The notes: generated by a model not told the origin, from the letters alone. 64,000 nucleotides of DNA from JAHQVK01 sp036788295 (GCA_036788295.1 DAIQNR010000017.1:1-64000), one strand, 5' to 3'; positions 43,883 to 52,440 are shown, counted from the first letter of the stretch. Translations and numbers: made by a program.

Positions 43883-45536
43883 ACGCGTACGGGGGGGAGA
43901 AGCGCTCCCAGCGCTCGTCTCGCTCCGCTTTCGGGGGCAGCCTGAACGGCTCCGGCTCGAGCGCGAGCAGCGCCGCTTCGTCCACCGGGTCGAGCAGCGC
44001 CTCGGGCAGGTAGCGCCGCGCGTACTCCCGGTACACCCCGCTCGAGACGAAAAAATCGAACATCACCGGGTCGAGATGGTTGGTCACTTTCATCCGGCCC
44101 ATGATGGCCATAGCTTGGGACAAACTCATCGCCTTCTTGTACGGCCGGTCCCCGGCGGTCAGCGCCTCGAACACGTCGGCGATGGCCATCGCCCGGGCCG
44201 GGAGCGACATGTCCCCCCCGAAGATGCCCCGAGGGTAGCCCTCCCCGTTCATGCGCTCGTGGTGGCCGCAGGCATACTCGGGCACCCGCCGGAGGTTTCG
44301 GGGAAAGGGCAGCGATTCGAGCATCAAGACGGTCTGGACCATGTGCCCGTTGATGACGAGCCGCTCGGCGTCGGTGAGCGTCCCCCGGGACACGGAGAGC
44401 TTCTCGACCTCCTCGGGCAAGAGCAGCGGTCGATGGACCCCATCGAGGTCCCGGTAGCGGCGGGCGGCGAGCCGCTCGAGGCAAGCGAGATCTTCGGCGT
44501 TCACCGACTCGGCCCCAGGGTTGAGCCGCTCGAGCACCGCGAAGTCGGCGGCGAGCGCGGCGCGGGCCTCCCCCGGGCCGGCGGCGGTGCTTTCGTGCTC
44601 CGCTTCGAGCGCGGCGGCGGCAAAGCGGGCCCGGATGATCTCGAGACCATCGTGGATCCCTTCGAGCTTCGTGGCCTTGTCCATGACATGGGGCGGGGTC
44701 GTCACCTTGCCGCAGTCATGCAGCCAGGCGGCGATGTGCAGCTCGTACCATTCTTCTTTGGTGAGCTGAAACTCTCGGTACGGGCCGTCCTCGGCCTCGG
44801 TCATCGCCTTCACGAGCAGCTCGGCGAGCACCGGGACCCGGCGGCAATGTCCCCCCGTGTACGGGCTCTTCGCGTCGATGGCGCCGGCGAGCAGCTCGAG
44901 AAACGCCTCGAGCAGGCGACGCTGCCCGTCGTAGAGCTGCTGGGCGTCGAGCGCGACCGCGGCCTGGGCGGCGAGCGCCTCGGCGACGGCGGCGTGCCGG
45001 TCGGGAAACGGGATGACCCGACCGGTCTCGTCCCTCGCGTTCACGAGCTGCAGCACCCCGATCACCCTGCCCTCCCTGCTCTCGAGCGGAAGCGCGAGCA
45101 GGGAGCGGGTGCGGTAGCCGTTTTCGCGGTCGAAGGCGTGGGTCCCGGACAGATCGAAGCCGTCGGCGGCGTAGGCGTCGGGGACGTGCACCGGGCGCCC
45201 GACGTGCACCGCGTGGGCGGCGACGTGGCGGTGGTTCTCGGCGCCGGTGCGTGGATCCCACAGGGGGATCGGCGAAAAACGGATGTCGTTTCCCGTCGTT
45301 CCGCCGAGCGCCAGGTCGAGGCTGTCGCTGCGGAGGATCGCGAACTCGAGGGTGTCGTCCTCGGAGCGGAGGTACACCGTCCCCCCGTCGGCGTTCGCGA
45401 GCGCCTTGGCCTCGAGCAGGATGCGCTCGACGAGCCGGGTGCCGTCCCGCTCCGAGCCGAGCGCCAGCCCGACCCGGTACAGGCGCTCGAGGTCCGCGGG
45501 CTCGACATCGGGCGGGACGACCTTTTGCTCGCTCAT
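43821..45536 (-). CDS. GAF / HD-GYP domain protein, cyclic-di-GMP phosphodiesterase type
   Basis: 571 residues. A GAF domain (about 15-195) is followed by an HD-GYP domain: HIAAWLHDCGKVTTP with the HD pair, H in INGHMVQT, and CGHHERMNGEGYPRGI with the GYP triplet. A large insertion (about 300-370) separates the first HD from the later part, as in some myxobacterial members. It would hydrolyse cyclic di-GMP (or a related dinucleotide) in response to a ligand of the GAF domain. TAAGCT lies 6 nt before the ATG. Its start is back-to-back with the V4R/AAA+ regulator, and co-regulation of the two is possible. Confidence 0.9.
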   Translation of the reverse strand: MSEQKVVPPDVEPADLERLYRVGLALGSERDGTRLVERILLEAKALANADGGTVYLRSEDDTLEFAILRSDSLDLALGGTTGNDIRFSPIPLWDPRTGAENHRHVAAHAVHVGRPVHVPDAYAADGFDLSGTHAFDRENGYRTRSLLALPLESREGRVIGVLQLVNARDETGRVIPFPDRHAAVAEALAAQAAVALDAQQLYDGQRRLLEAFLELLAGAIDAKSPYTGGHCRRVPVLAELLVKAMTEAEDGPYREFQLTKEEWYELHIAAWLHDCGKVTTPPHVMDKATKLEGIHDGLEIIRARFAAAALEAEHESTAAGPGEARAALAADFAVLERLNPGAESVNAEDLACLERLAARRYRDLDGVHRPLLLPEEVEKLSVSRGTLTDAERLVINGHMVQTVLMLESLPFPRNLRRVPEYACGHHERMNGEGYPRGIFGGDMSLPARAMAIADVFEALTAGDRPYKKAMSLSQAMAIMGRMKVTNHLDPVMFDFFVSSGVYREYARRYLPEALLDPVDEAALLALEPEPFRLPPKAERDERWERFSPPYAFMAPKAVLRRPSAGNRGGAF

Positions 45537-45542
45537 GGCGGA

Positions 45543-45548
45543 AGCTTA
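45543..45548 (-). promoter_or_regulatory. -10 hexamer TAAGCT, leaderless start
   Basis: Six bases before ATG 45536 on the minus strand, in the 120-base region divergent with the V4R/AAA+ regulator. Confidence 0.55.
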
Positions 45549-45642
45549 GCGGCGGCTCGAGAAAAGGGGCATAGCGCCGCTCGAGCGGAGGGCCCAAACC
45601 GGCCGAGCGGTATTCCGGAGTTCCCCTCAAGGCCGGGGGCGG

Positions 45643-45648
45643 TACGGT
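45643..45648 (+). promoter_or_regulatory. -10 hexamer TACGGT, leaderless start
   Basis: Eight bases before ATG 45657; the same hexamer as at 9513-9518. Confidence 0.45.
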
Positions 45649-45656
45649 GGTCGGCG

Positions 45657-47039
45657 ATGGTGGAAGAAGACGAGGACAACGCCTGGGCGCACGCGCTCGT
45701 CGCGCTGTGCCGAGCGCTGCTCGATAAGGCCGGTCCGAAGGCGGCTCGGCCGATCCTCTCGCAAGCCGGCTTTCAGCTTGGGCTCGACCGCGCGAGCCGC
45801 TCATCGGGCTCCGAGACCGAGCCTTGGCCGAAGGGCGGCGCCCGGTACCTCAGGCGGCTCGGGCTGGCCCTCGACCTCGAGGTCGGGGCGCCGGCCCCGG
45901 AGCGGGTCGAGACCGCGCTCGCCGAGGTGACGTGGACGGCGCCGCTGGATGGGAGGCCGCTCGGGGGCTGCCCCGGCTGCTGGGTGGTCGGCGGGGTGCT
46001 CGCCGGATCCCTGGCGTCGAGCGAGGGGGCGCGGGTCGAAGCGGCCGAGCTTCGGTGCCGGGAGAGCGGCGACGCCCTCTGTCGGGTGGCCCTCTTCCTT
46101 GGGACCGAGGCGGCGCCAGAGCCGCCTCCGACGGACCGGCTCGGATTCGTGGCCCGGTCGGAGGGGAGCAAAAGAGCGGTCGAGCGGGCCCGGCGGGCGG
46201 CGGCGTCGATGGCGCCGGTGCTGCTCACCGGGGAGCCGGGGACCGGCAAAGCGAGGCTCGCCCGGATCGTGCACGACGAGTCGCCGCGGCGAACGGCGCC
46301 GTTCTTTCGGGTGGACTGCGGGGCGGTGCCCGAGCCGCTGCTCGCGGCCGAGCTGTTTGGGTCCGACGTCCCATCCCGGCCGGGCGCGCTCGAGCTCGCC
46401 GCGCGCGGGTCGATCCTGCTCGAAGACGTAGGCGGCATGCCCCGGTCGCTGCAGCAGGAGCTCGCGTCGGTGCTCCACCGGGGCCGGTTTCGGCGACCCG
46501 GCCAGCCGGTGCTCCGGCCGCTCGAGGCCAGGGTGCTCGCCACCTGCCACGAGGACGGGCGCCAGGCATCCGGATTGTCCGAGGAGCTGCGAGCCCAGCT
46601 CGCCGGCATCGAGATCCCGCTGCCCGCGCTCCGATCGAGACGCGAAGACCTCATCCCGCTCGCCCGCTCCCTGCTCGAGCGGCTCCGGTCCAGGCTCGCT
46701 GGAAAGGAGGCCCAGCTCGGGCACGACGCCTGCCGGGCGCTCTACAACCACCCGTGGCCGGGCAACGTGCGCGAGCTCGAAAACGCGCTCGAGCGGGCCC
46801 TCGTGCTCAGCGAAGGGGGTGTGATCCGCGCCGTCGATCTCGGCATCGAGACCGCCGCCAGCACCCCGGCCGGGGCCACTTTGGCCGAGGTCGAGCGCGA
46901 CCACATCCTTCGGGTCCTCGAGGCGGAGGCCGGCAACCGGCGAGCGGCCGCCAAGACCCTGGGCATCGGCGAAGCCACGCTGTACCGAAAGCTCAAGACC
47001 TTCGGCGCGAGCCAGGGCCAAGACGGCAACACCGGCTGA
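45657..47039 (+). CDS. V4R-AAA+-Fis regulator lacking the sigma54 contact loop
   Basis: 460 residues. Residues about 10-150 look like a V4R (4-vinyl reductase) ligand-binding domain ending ELRCRESGDALCRVALFLG. The AAA+ domain has Walker A GEPGTGK (192-198) and a modified Walker B LLEDVGGM (254-261; Glu-Asp instead of Asp-Glu). Between them, where sigma54 activators carry GAFTGA, the protein reads SDVPSRPGALELAARGSI, so the loop is missing. A C-terminal Fis helix-turn-helix (NRRAAAKTLGIGEATLYRKLKTF) binds DNA. The protein therefore probably does not activate sigma54 and may act as a repressor or sigma70 regulator, like TyrR. The start is supported by a -10 hexamer. Confidence 0.85.
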   Translation: MVEEDEDNAWAHALVALCRALLDKAGPKAARPILSQAGFQLGLDRASRSSGSETEPWPKGGARYLRRLGLALDLEVGAPAPERVETALAEVTWTAPLDGRPLGGCPGCWVVGGVLAGSLASSEGARVEAAELRCRESGDALCRVALFLGTEAAPEPPPTDRLGFVARSEGSKRAVERARRAAASMAPVLLTGEPGTGKARLARIVHDESPRRTAPFFRVDCGAVPEPLLAAELFGSDVPSRPGALELAARGSILLEDVGGMPRSLQQELASVLHRGRFRRPGQPVLRPLEARVLATCHEDGRQASGLSEELRAQLAGIEIPLPALRSRREDLIPLARSLLERLRSRLAGKEAQLGHDACRALYNHPWPGNVRELENALERALVLSEGGVIRAVDLGIETAASTPAGATLAEVERDHILRVLEAEAGNRRAAAKTLGIGEATLYRKLKTFGASQGQDGNTG

Positions 47040-47051
47040 GCCGGTCAGAGT

Positions 47052-47600
47052 TCATGGGCAGGACCGATCCCACGGGCGAGCCACGGTGAGCGGGGCGCAG
47101 CCGCTGACCACCGTCCCGTCATCCACCTGAAACCGAACGCAAAGGGGCTGGGTTTCGTCGCAGGGCAAGCGATCGCTATCGATGCTCCAGTCCTTGAGGC
47201 CATACGCGGTGGGGACCCCATCGGGGGCGTCGAGGAAATACACCGAGGCGCTCACCTCTCCCGTCGGCTCACCCACCCCAACCTCGACCAGCACGCCTTT
47301 CTGGTCGCAGTACCTGCCATCGCTGCACGGATCCCGGGGACGAATGCGCAATCCGAGCCCCAGCGTATCCGGTATGTCTATGAAACCATAGAAGCCTTCT
47401 TGCCGCCCAAGCCGAACGAACCTAGGGTTCTCGAAATCCGGGTTCCCGACCGAAGGCTGGATGAGCCATGGCATGGAGACAAGCTCGACGCTCCACGGCT
47501 CTGCCTCGAGATCCTCCACGTCACCGACACCGCACGCGGCCACGGCAACGAGCGCCGCGGCCAAACCGCGGCGCTGGTATCTTCCCTGAGTGATGAACAT
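47052..47600 (-). CDS. Hypothetical lipoprotein in the less GC-rich pocket
   Basis: 182 residues. Basic start (MFITQGRYQRRG) and hydrophobic core ending VAVAAC, a lipobox. The mature domain is beta-rich with three Cys pairs (DPCSDGRYCDQKG, LPCDETQPLC, SGCAPL...SCP). No known domain. ATG 47600 is chosen because GAAGGA lies 5 nt upstream; longer ATG starts at 47606 and beyond are in frame. Codon use is less GC-biased than the neighbours, suggesting recent acquisition. Confidence 0.65.
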   Translation of the reverse strand: MFITQGRYQRRGLAAALVAVAACGVGDVEDLEAEPWSVELVSMPWLIQPSVGNPDFENPRFVRLGRQEGFYGFIDIPDTLGLGLRIRPRDPCSDGRYCDQKGVLVEVGVGEPTGEVSASVYFLDAPDGVPTAYGLKDWSIDSDRLPCDETQPLCVRFQVDDGTVVSGCAPLTVARPWDRSCP

Positions 47601-47666
47601 CAACATCCTTCGTCTCACATCAACACGCCAACTCATATACGCTAGCCTTCGATTGGCGGCGAGAAC

Positions 47667-47682
47667 CTAGCTAGCTAGCTAT
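47667..47682. repeat. CTAG tetranucleotide run
   Basis: CTAGCTAGCTAGCTA, almost four CTAG units, in the gap between the two small lipoprotein genes. CTAG is normally rare in such GC-rich DNA. Confidence 0.8.
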
Positions 47683-47761
47683 CCGACATGGGCGCATCGT
47701 AAGTGTCCCCACTTGCCCATCTAAGGCCTCAGCTGCTCCTCTTCATGTTTGCGGATCTCCC

Positions 47762-48325
47762 TCACGGCTCGCAGACCGAAGCACATGCCTCACCCTCGGG
47801 CAGGGCGAAGAGTGCGCCGAGGCACTGACACATCGTTGGACTCCCGCCGCACTGCGCGATGGGCCTCACCGAGTTCCGGATGATGCATTCAGCGCACGCC
47901 TGGGTGCGTCGCTCCAAGCGGCTCTGGCAGGTACCGAGGCACCGCTCGAAGACAGCCTCGGTGTCGCACACAGACTCCGGGGATGCTCCGCAGAACGGAC
48001 GGCAGAGCACATGGGCGTCGAATCCGCCGTCCTCGCCTGGACCCGCGTCCTCACCCAAACCCCCGTCCTCCGCCAACTCGAGGTCGGCGCCCAGGTCGGC
48101 CGCGTCCGCAGCTGAGCCGGCGTCGAGCGGCGGTTCATCCTCGGAACCGCAGGCGACGAACAAACCCAAAAGGAACGGCAGAAGGAGACGGAATGAGGTG
48201 CGCCCTCGGTTGGCGGCTCTTCGCTCGAGATCAGGGGGAGGTCTCAAGGGACAGGAGGCGTCGCGAAATGAACGCAAACAAAGTAGCGGCGAGAGAAGCT
48301 GCGATAGATGAGCGGGACCCTTCAT
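47762..48325 (-). CDS. Hypothetical Asp/Glu-rich lipoprotein with a Cys-rich domain
   Basis: About 187 residues. LLLPFLLGLFVAC is a signal with lipobox, but it lies about 60 residues from the predicted start, so either the true start is a non-standard codon nearer the signal, or the N-terminus is mis-read. After the lipobox comes an acidic linker (EDEPPLDAGSAADAADLGADLELAEDGG, low complexity) and a domain with about 12 Cys (CRPFCGASPESVC, CLGTCQ, CAECII, CQCLGAL). ATG 48325 has TATGAA 7 nt upstream; ATGs at 48337 and 48361 are alternatives. It lies beside the REP-like repeat. Confidence 0.6.
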   Translation of the reverse strand: MKGPAHLSQLLSPLLCLRSFRDASCPLRPPPDLERRAANRGRTSFRLLLPFLLGLFVACGSEDEPPLDAGSAADAADLGADLELAEDGGLGEDAGPGEDGGFDAHVLCRPFCGASPESVCDTEAVFERCLGTCQSRLERRTQACAECIIRNSVRPIAQCGGSPTMCQCLGALFALPEGEACASVCEP

Positions 48326-48399
48326 GCTGCCTTTCATACGCGGGCGTCGGCGCGTCCGCAAGGGGTCCCCATCCCATTTCCAGATGCGTGACGGAAGGG

Positions 48400-48442
48400 C
48401 CTGACCCCATCGAGGAATGACCCATCGAGGAATGGGGTCAGG
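48400..48442. repeat. REP/MITE-like inverted repeat CCTGACCCCAT...ATGGGGTCAGG
   Basis: Perfect 11-bp arms at 48400-48410 and 48432-48442 flank a 21-base loop that itself contains a direct repeat of CCATCGAGGAATG. The arm GGGGTCAGG recalls sequences flanking REP-associated tyrosine transposase (RAYT/IS200-like) elements. The stop codon of pdxJ (48438-48440) lies in the right arm. Confidence 0.7.
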
Positions 48443-49163
48443 CTCGGTGGTGTTCGAGCGCGGAGAGCAGGTCCCGGACCGCTCGGTCGAGGCCGACGAC
48501 GACCGCGTCGGCGCACAAGCTGTGACCGACGTTGACCTCTTGGATCTCGCCGATGCGGCACAGCGGGGCGACGCTCTTGCGGCCGAGGCCGCCGGCGGCG
48601 CCCACTCCGAGGCCGAGCTTCGCCGCGAGCTTCGCCGCGTCCCGGAGCCGGGCGAGCGCGTGGCTCTGCTCGGTGAACCCGCGGGCGAGCACGTAGACCG
48701 CGCAGGATAGCTCGACCGCGTGCAGGCCGAGCCGGTGGGCGGCGCGGATCTGCTCCACCGTCGGCTCCACCGCGGCCGCGACCCGGAGCTTCGCGTCGAG
48801 CAGGGTCCGGACCTGCCGCTGCAGGCCCTCTTTCGCCTGAACCAGGTCGAGGCCTTCGGACAAGCTGCCTGGCGCTGGGTCCGGACCGAGCAGGACGGTA
48901 TCCGGGCTCACCGACAGCGCGACCTCGACCTGGGCGTCGACCGGCGCGAGGCACACCACGAGCTCCGTCTTCACCACCTGCCTGAGCACGAACAGATCGC
49001 GGTCCTGCACGTGCCGGCGGTCTTGCAGGAGCCGGGCGCAGATCTGATCGACGCCGGCCCGCTCGGCCACGAGCGCCGCCTCCACCGGGTCTGGGCTGTC
49101 GCCCCTCCGGAGCTGGCGCAGCGCCGCCACCCCGTCCACGCAGAAGCCGAGCCGCGGTCTCAT
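48438..49163 (-). CDS. PdxJ-fold protein lacking catalytic residues
   Basis: 241 residues with the overall pyridoxine 5'-phosphate synthase pattern (LRQLRRGDSPDPVEAALVAERAGVDQI, QDRRHVQDRDLFVLRQV, LGLHAVELSCAVYV, VNVGHSLCADAVVVGLDRAV). Aligned by eye to E. coli PdxJ, Asn9, His12, His45, Arg47, Glu72 and His193 are replaced by Cys, Gly, Arg, Leu, Cys and Gly. It therefore probably does not make pyridoxine phosphate and may be a pseudoenzyme or have another ligand. The ATG overlaps the glmM stop (ATGA), so it is made with GlmM. Its last codons and stop run into the REP-like repeat. Confidence 0.8.
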   Translation of the reverse strand: MRPRLGFCVDGVAALRQLRRGDSPDPVEAALVAERAGVDQICARLLQDRRHVQDRDLFVLRQVVKTELVVCLAPVDAQVEVALSVSPDTVLLGPDPAPGSLSEGLDLVQAKEGLQRQVRTLLDAKLRVAAAVEPTVEQIRAAHRLGLHAVELSCAVYVLARGFTEQSHALARLRDAAKLAAKLGLGVGAAGGLGRKSVAPLCRIGEIQEVNVGHSLCADAVVVGLDRAVRDLLSALEHHRA

Positions 49164-50524
49164 GGCTCGATTGCCCCGATCGCGTCCCGCAGCGCCTCGG
49201 CGATGTGCTCCGACAGCTCGACGGTCTTCGTTTCGTCCAGAGCCTCGATCATCACCCGGGCGAGCTTCTCCGTGCCCGAATAGCGGACCAGCACCCGGCC
49301 GTCGGCGCCGAGCGAGCGCTCCGCCGCCTCGATGCGCCGGCCGACCTCGGGCAGCTCGGTCAGCGGGATGCGCTCCCGCACCGGGACGTTCACGAGGCGC
49401 TGCGGGACCGGCTCGAACACCTGCGCCAGCTCGGACAGCGGCCGCTCGCTTCGCACCATCACCTCGAGCAGCATCAATCCGGCGAGGCAGCCGTCCCCGG
49501 TGCTCGCGTGGTCGAGAAACACGAGGTGGCCCGACTGCTCGCCGCCAAAGCCGTAGCCGTGCCGCCGCATGGTCTCGACGACGTAGCGGTCCCCGACCCG
49601 CGTCCGCACCGTCTTGGCCCCCACCTCGGCGAGGCTGCGGTCGAGGCCCAGGTTGCTCATGACGGTGCTGACCACCGTCCGGTGGGGCAAGCGGCCCTTC
49701 GCGAGCAGCTCGCGGGCGCAGATCGCCATCACCGCGTCGCCGTTCACGACCGCGCCCCGCTCGTCGACCACGATCAGGCGGTCGGCGTCGCCGTCGAGCG
49801 CGAGCCCGACCTGCGCCCCGCGGCGCACGACCTCCCGCTGCAGGCGAGCCGGCGCGGTCGCCCCGCAGTCGCTGTTGATGTTCTTGCCGTCCGGAGCGTC
49901 CCCGATCGTGATCACGTTGGCGCCGAGCTCCTCGAAGATCGCGGGCGCGACCCGGTAGGCCGCCCCGTGGGCGCAGTCCACCACCACGGTCATTCCGTCG
50001 AGCCCGAGCTTCGGGTCGAAAGTCTGCTTGACGTACTGCACGTAGCGGCCGCGGGCGTCCTCGAGCTTCACCGTCTTGCCGATGTCGGTGGCGGTCGGCC
50101 GGATGTTGTCGATCTCGCCCGACTCGAGCAGCCCCTCGATCTCGGCCTCGATCTCGTCGGCGAGCTTGAAGCCGTCGGCGCCGAAGAACTTGATGCCGTT
50201 GTCCTGAAACGGGTTGTGCGAAGCGCTGATCATGATGCCGGCGTCGGCGCGCAGGGTCTTGGTGAGAAAAGCGATGGCCGGGGTGGGCATCGGCCCGGTC
50301 AGGGTGACGTCCACCCCAAAGGAGCACACCCCGGACGCGATCCCGAACTCGAGCATGTAGCCCGAGATCCGGGTGTCCTTGCCGATGACGATCCGGTGGC
50401 GGTGCGGGCCTCTGCGGCTGATGTGGGCGATCGCCCTCCCCAGCGCGAGCGCCACCTCCGAGGTCATCGGGTAGGTGTTCGCTTCGCCGCGGACGCCGTC
50501 GGTGCCGAAGAGCTTTCGCTGCAT
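49160..50524 (-). CDS. glmM: Phosphoglucosamine mutase
   Basis: 454 residues. GlmM converts glucosamine-6-phosphate to glucosamine-1-phosphate for peptidoglycan and LPS precursors. FGTDGVRG, the active-site SASHNP with Ser102, the metal loop DGDADR (LALDGDADRLIVVDE) and GGEQSGH are intact. The phosphate-binding loop near the end is RYSGTEKLARVM. It lies 33 bases after folP, an arrangement common in bacteria, and overlaps the PdxJ-like gene. Confidence 0.95.
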   Translation of the reverse strand: MQRKLFGTDGVRGEANTYPMTSEVALALGRAIAHISRRGPHRHRIVIGKDTRISGYMLEFGIASGVCSFGVDVTLTGPMPTPAIAFLTKTLRADAGIMISASHNPFQDNGIKFFGADGFKLADEIEAEIEGLLESGEIDNIRPTATDIGKTVKLEDARGRYVQYVKQTFDPKLGLDGMTVVVDCAHGAAYRVAPAIFEELGANVITIGDAPDGKNINSDCGATAPARLQREVVRRGAQVGLALDGDADRLIVVDERGAVVNGDAVMAICARELLAKGRLPHRTVVSTVMSNLGLDRSLAEVGAKTVRTRVGDRYVVETMRRHGYGFGGEQSGHLVFLDHASTGDGCLAGLMLLEVMVRSERPLSELAQVFEPVPQRLVNVPVRERIPLTELPEVGRRIEAAERSLGADGRVLVRYSGTEKLARVMIEALDETKTVELSEHIAEALRDAIGAIEP

Positions 50525-50557
50525 CTTTCGGTCCCCTAGCAGAAACGGGGGTCTCGC

Positions 50558-51397
50558 TCAGCTTCCGCCGCCGCGGCGGACCGCATCGGCCACCCGAACC
50601 GCATCGACGGCGGCCCCAACGTGGTGCACCCGGACCACCGCCGCCCCGCCGAGCACCGCGATCGCGACCGAGGCGGCGGTCGCGAAGTCCCGCTCGCCCA
50701 CGCCGCGGCCGGTCAGGTCCCCGAGGAACCTTTTTCGGGACGTGCCCACGACGAGCGGCACCGAGAGCGCGAGCAGCTCCGAGAGCCGGCGGAGCAGCTC
50801 GATGTTGTGGGCGGTGGTCTTCCCGAACCCGAAGCCGGGGTCGGCCCAGATCCGGCTTCGGGGCACGCCGGCCGCCACCGCGGCGTCGATCGACCGCCGC
50901 AAGCCGCTCTGTACGGCCTCGAGCACCCCCTCCGGGTAGAAGATGGGGCCCGATTGCATCGTCTTCGGCCGGCCCCGGGTGTGGCCCACGATGATCGCGG
51001 CCCCGCCTTCGGCCACGGCCCGGGCGAGCTCCGGCTCGAAGCCGAGGCCGGAGATGTCGTTCACCACCGAGGCCCCGACGGCGATGGCCTGCCTCGCCAC
51101 CTCGGCTTTGGTCGTGTCCACGCTCAATCCCCGGTGCCCGCACGCGGCGAGCGCGGCCACCACCGGCACCACCCGGGCGAGCTCTTCCTCGACGGAGACC
51201 GGCTCCGCCCCCGGCCGGGTGGACTCGCCCCCGATGTCGATGAGGTCCGCCCCGGCGTCGCGAAGCGCCTTCGCGTGGGCCAACGCGGCCTCGACCGAGA
51301 CGAAGCGTCCGCCGTCGGAGAAGGAGTCCGGCGTCACGTTCAGGACCCCCATGACCAGGGTGCGGGCCCCGATCTCGGCCGGAAGTTCGGTCGCCAT
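50558..51397 (-). CDS. folP: Dihydropteroate synthase
   Basis: 279 residues. The TIM-barrel motifs of folate synthesis are present: MGVLNVTPDSFSDGG, DIGGESTRPGAEPVSVEEEL, VVNDISG, DPGFGFGKT and VGTSRKRFLG. It joins pABA to hydroxymethyl-dihydropterin diphosphate. The ATG at 51397 is the first within the conserved frame; longer in-frame starts to 51874 are not conserved. No -10 hexamer is obvious. First gene of the folP-glmM-pdxJ operon. Confidence 0.95.
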   Translation of the reverse strand: MATELPAEIGARTLVMGVLNVTPDSFSDGGRFVSVEAALAHAKALRDAGADLIDIGGESTRPGAEPVSVEEELARVVPVVAALAACGHRGLSVDTTKAEVARQAIAVGASVVNDISGLGFEPELARAVAEGGAAIIVGHTRGRPKTMQSGPIFYPEGVLEAVQSGLRRSIDAAVAAGVPRSRIWADPGFGFGKTTAHNIELLRRLSELLALSVPLVVGTSRKRFLGDLTGRGVGERDFATAASVAIAVLGGAAVVRVHHVGAAVDAVRVADAVRRGGGS

Positions 51398-51570
51398 GCC
51401 CCATGGTGGACCGGGCCGACGCCCTTGCCCAGAACGCACGACCGCCGGGCGAGGCTCACTCGTCCTGCAGGGGCCGAACCTCGGCGTCCCTGGGGTGGGT
51501 CTCGAGAGCGGCGGTGCATCGGTCGATCGCCGATGGACGCGGTCCCCCTTTCGATGCATCGTGTAGGTCG

Positions 51571-52440
51571 ATGTCGGTTCGGGCCCAAGTCTTCGTGGAA
51601 GAGATCGACTTGCGGCGGGCCGCTTTTTCGATCGAGCAGATGGCGCCGGGCGGGATCGACCGGCCCGACCCTGGACAGCTTCGGCCCGACGACATCGGCC
51701 GGGCTTTCCAGCGAATCGACGACCTCCTGGCCCGCCCCGGCGGCCGGGACGAGGCCCGACGATCGGCGCTGATCGAGGTGCGAAAGCGGACCGAGAGGCT
51801 GCTCGCCCGTCAGCGGGAAGCCGGCGGGAGCCCCATCGTGTACGTGGAGAGGCCGGTGTTCGCGCTCGAGCCACGGCTGCGGTCCCCGGCGCTCGAGATC
51901 GACTTCACGTTCGGGGACCGCGACGGCCGGCTGTCGGTCCGGGACCTCGAGCGGGCGCGGTTTCACTACGGGCAGGTCCGGGGCCCGGTGGGATGGAACC
52001 GCTTGCTCATCACCGACGAGCTCGAGCGGCGCCTCTTTCCCGAGCGCACCCTGTCGAGCACGGACGGCCTGCGGCTTCGTCCCGGCGACTGGCTGGCCGA
52101 ACCCCCGGACCGCACGGGCCGGCTCCACAAGGTGTCCCGGTACCTCGACGACGCCGCGCTCGCCCGCACCTACGCCGACGTCGCCGCCCGCCTCGCCTGC
52201 GCCGCCGCCGGAAGCAGCGACGCCGCTTTGTACGAGCGTGCGCTCTGCGTCCTCGGCCAGCAGATCAAGGACCGGGGCAGCGTGCGACCGACGATCACCG
52301 ACATCGCTCGCATCGGCTGCGACGACCCCGAGATCAAGTCGCGCTTGAGGACCCCGATCGAGATGTCGAGGCGGCTGTCGCCGTCGGCGCTGCTCGACCG
52401 CTTCCTCGGGGCTCCGAGGGCCGAGGCCCAGGGCGCTTGA
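51571..52440 (+). CDS. Hypothetical protein, 289 residues
   Basis: No recognised domain, signal or membrane segment. The N-terminal half is charged and helical (RRAAFSIEQM, DDLLARPGGRDEARRSALIEVRKRTERLLAR), the middle has short strands (SPIVYVERPVFALE, ALEIDFTFGDRDGRLSVRDL) and the C-terminus is helical. Arg-rich throughout. ATG 51571 is chosen because upstream codons in the same frame (to 51403) overlap the folP promoter region and look non-coding. It is divergent from folP. Confidence 0.6.
   Translation: MSVRAQVFVEEIDLRRAAFSIEQMAPGGIDRPDPGQLRPDDIGRAFQRIDDLLARPGGRDEARRSALIEVRKRTERLLARQREAGGSPIVYVERPVFALEPRLRSPALEIDFTFGDRDGRLSVRDLERARFHYGQVRGPVGWNRLLITDELERRLFPERTLSSTDGLRLRPGDWLAEPPDRTGRLHKVSRYLDDAALARTYADVAARLACAAAGSSDAALYERALCVLGQQIKDRGSVRPTITDIARIGCDDPEIKSRLRTPIEMSRRLSPSALLDRFLGAPRAEAQGA

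Noticed and set aside
43044..45656. Extension of the V4R/AAA+ regulator far upstream
   Set aside because: The extension is antisense to the HD-GYP gene; a -10 hexamer marks ATG 45657.
48438..51404. 988-residue minus-strand frame across folP-glmM-pdxJ
   Set aside because: It is an out-of-phase shadow of glmM and folP; only the final 241 residues (pdxJ) are coding in that frame.
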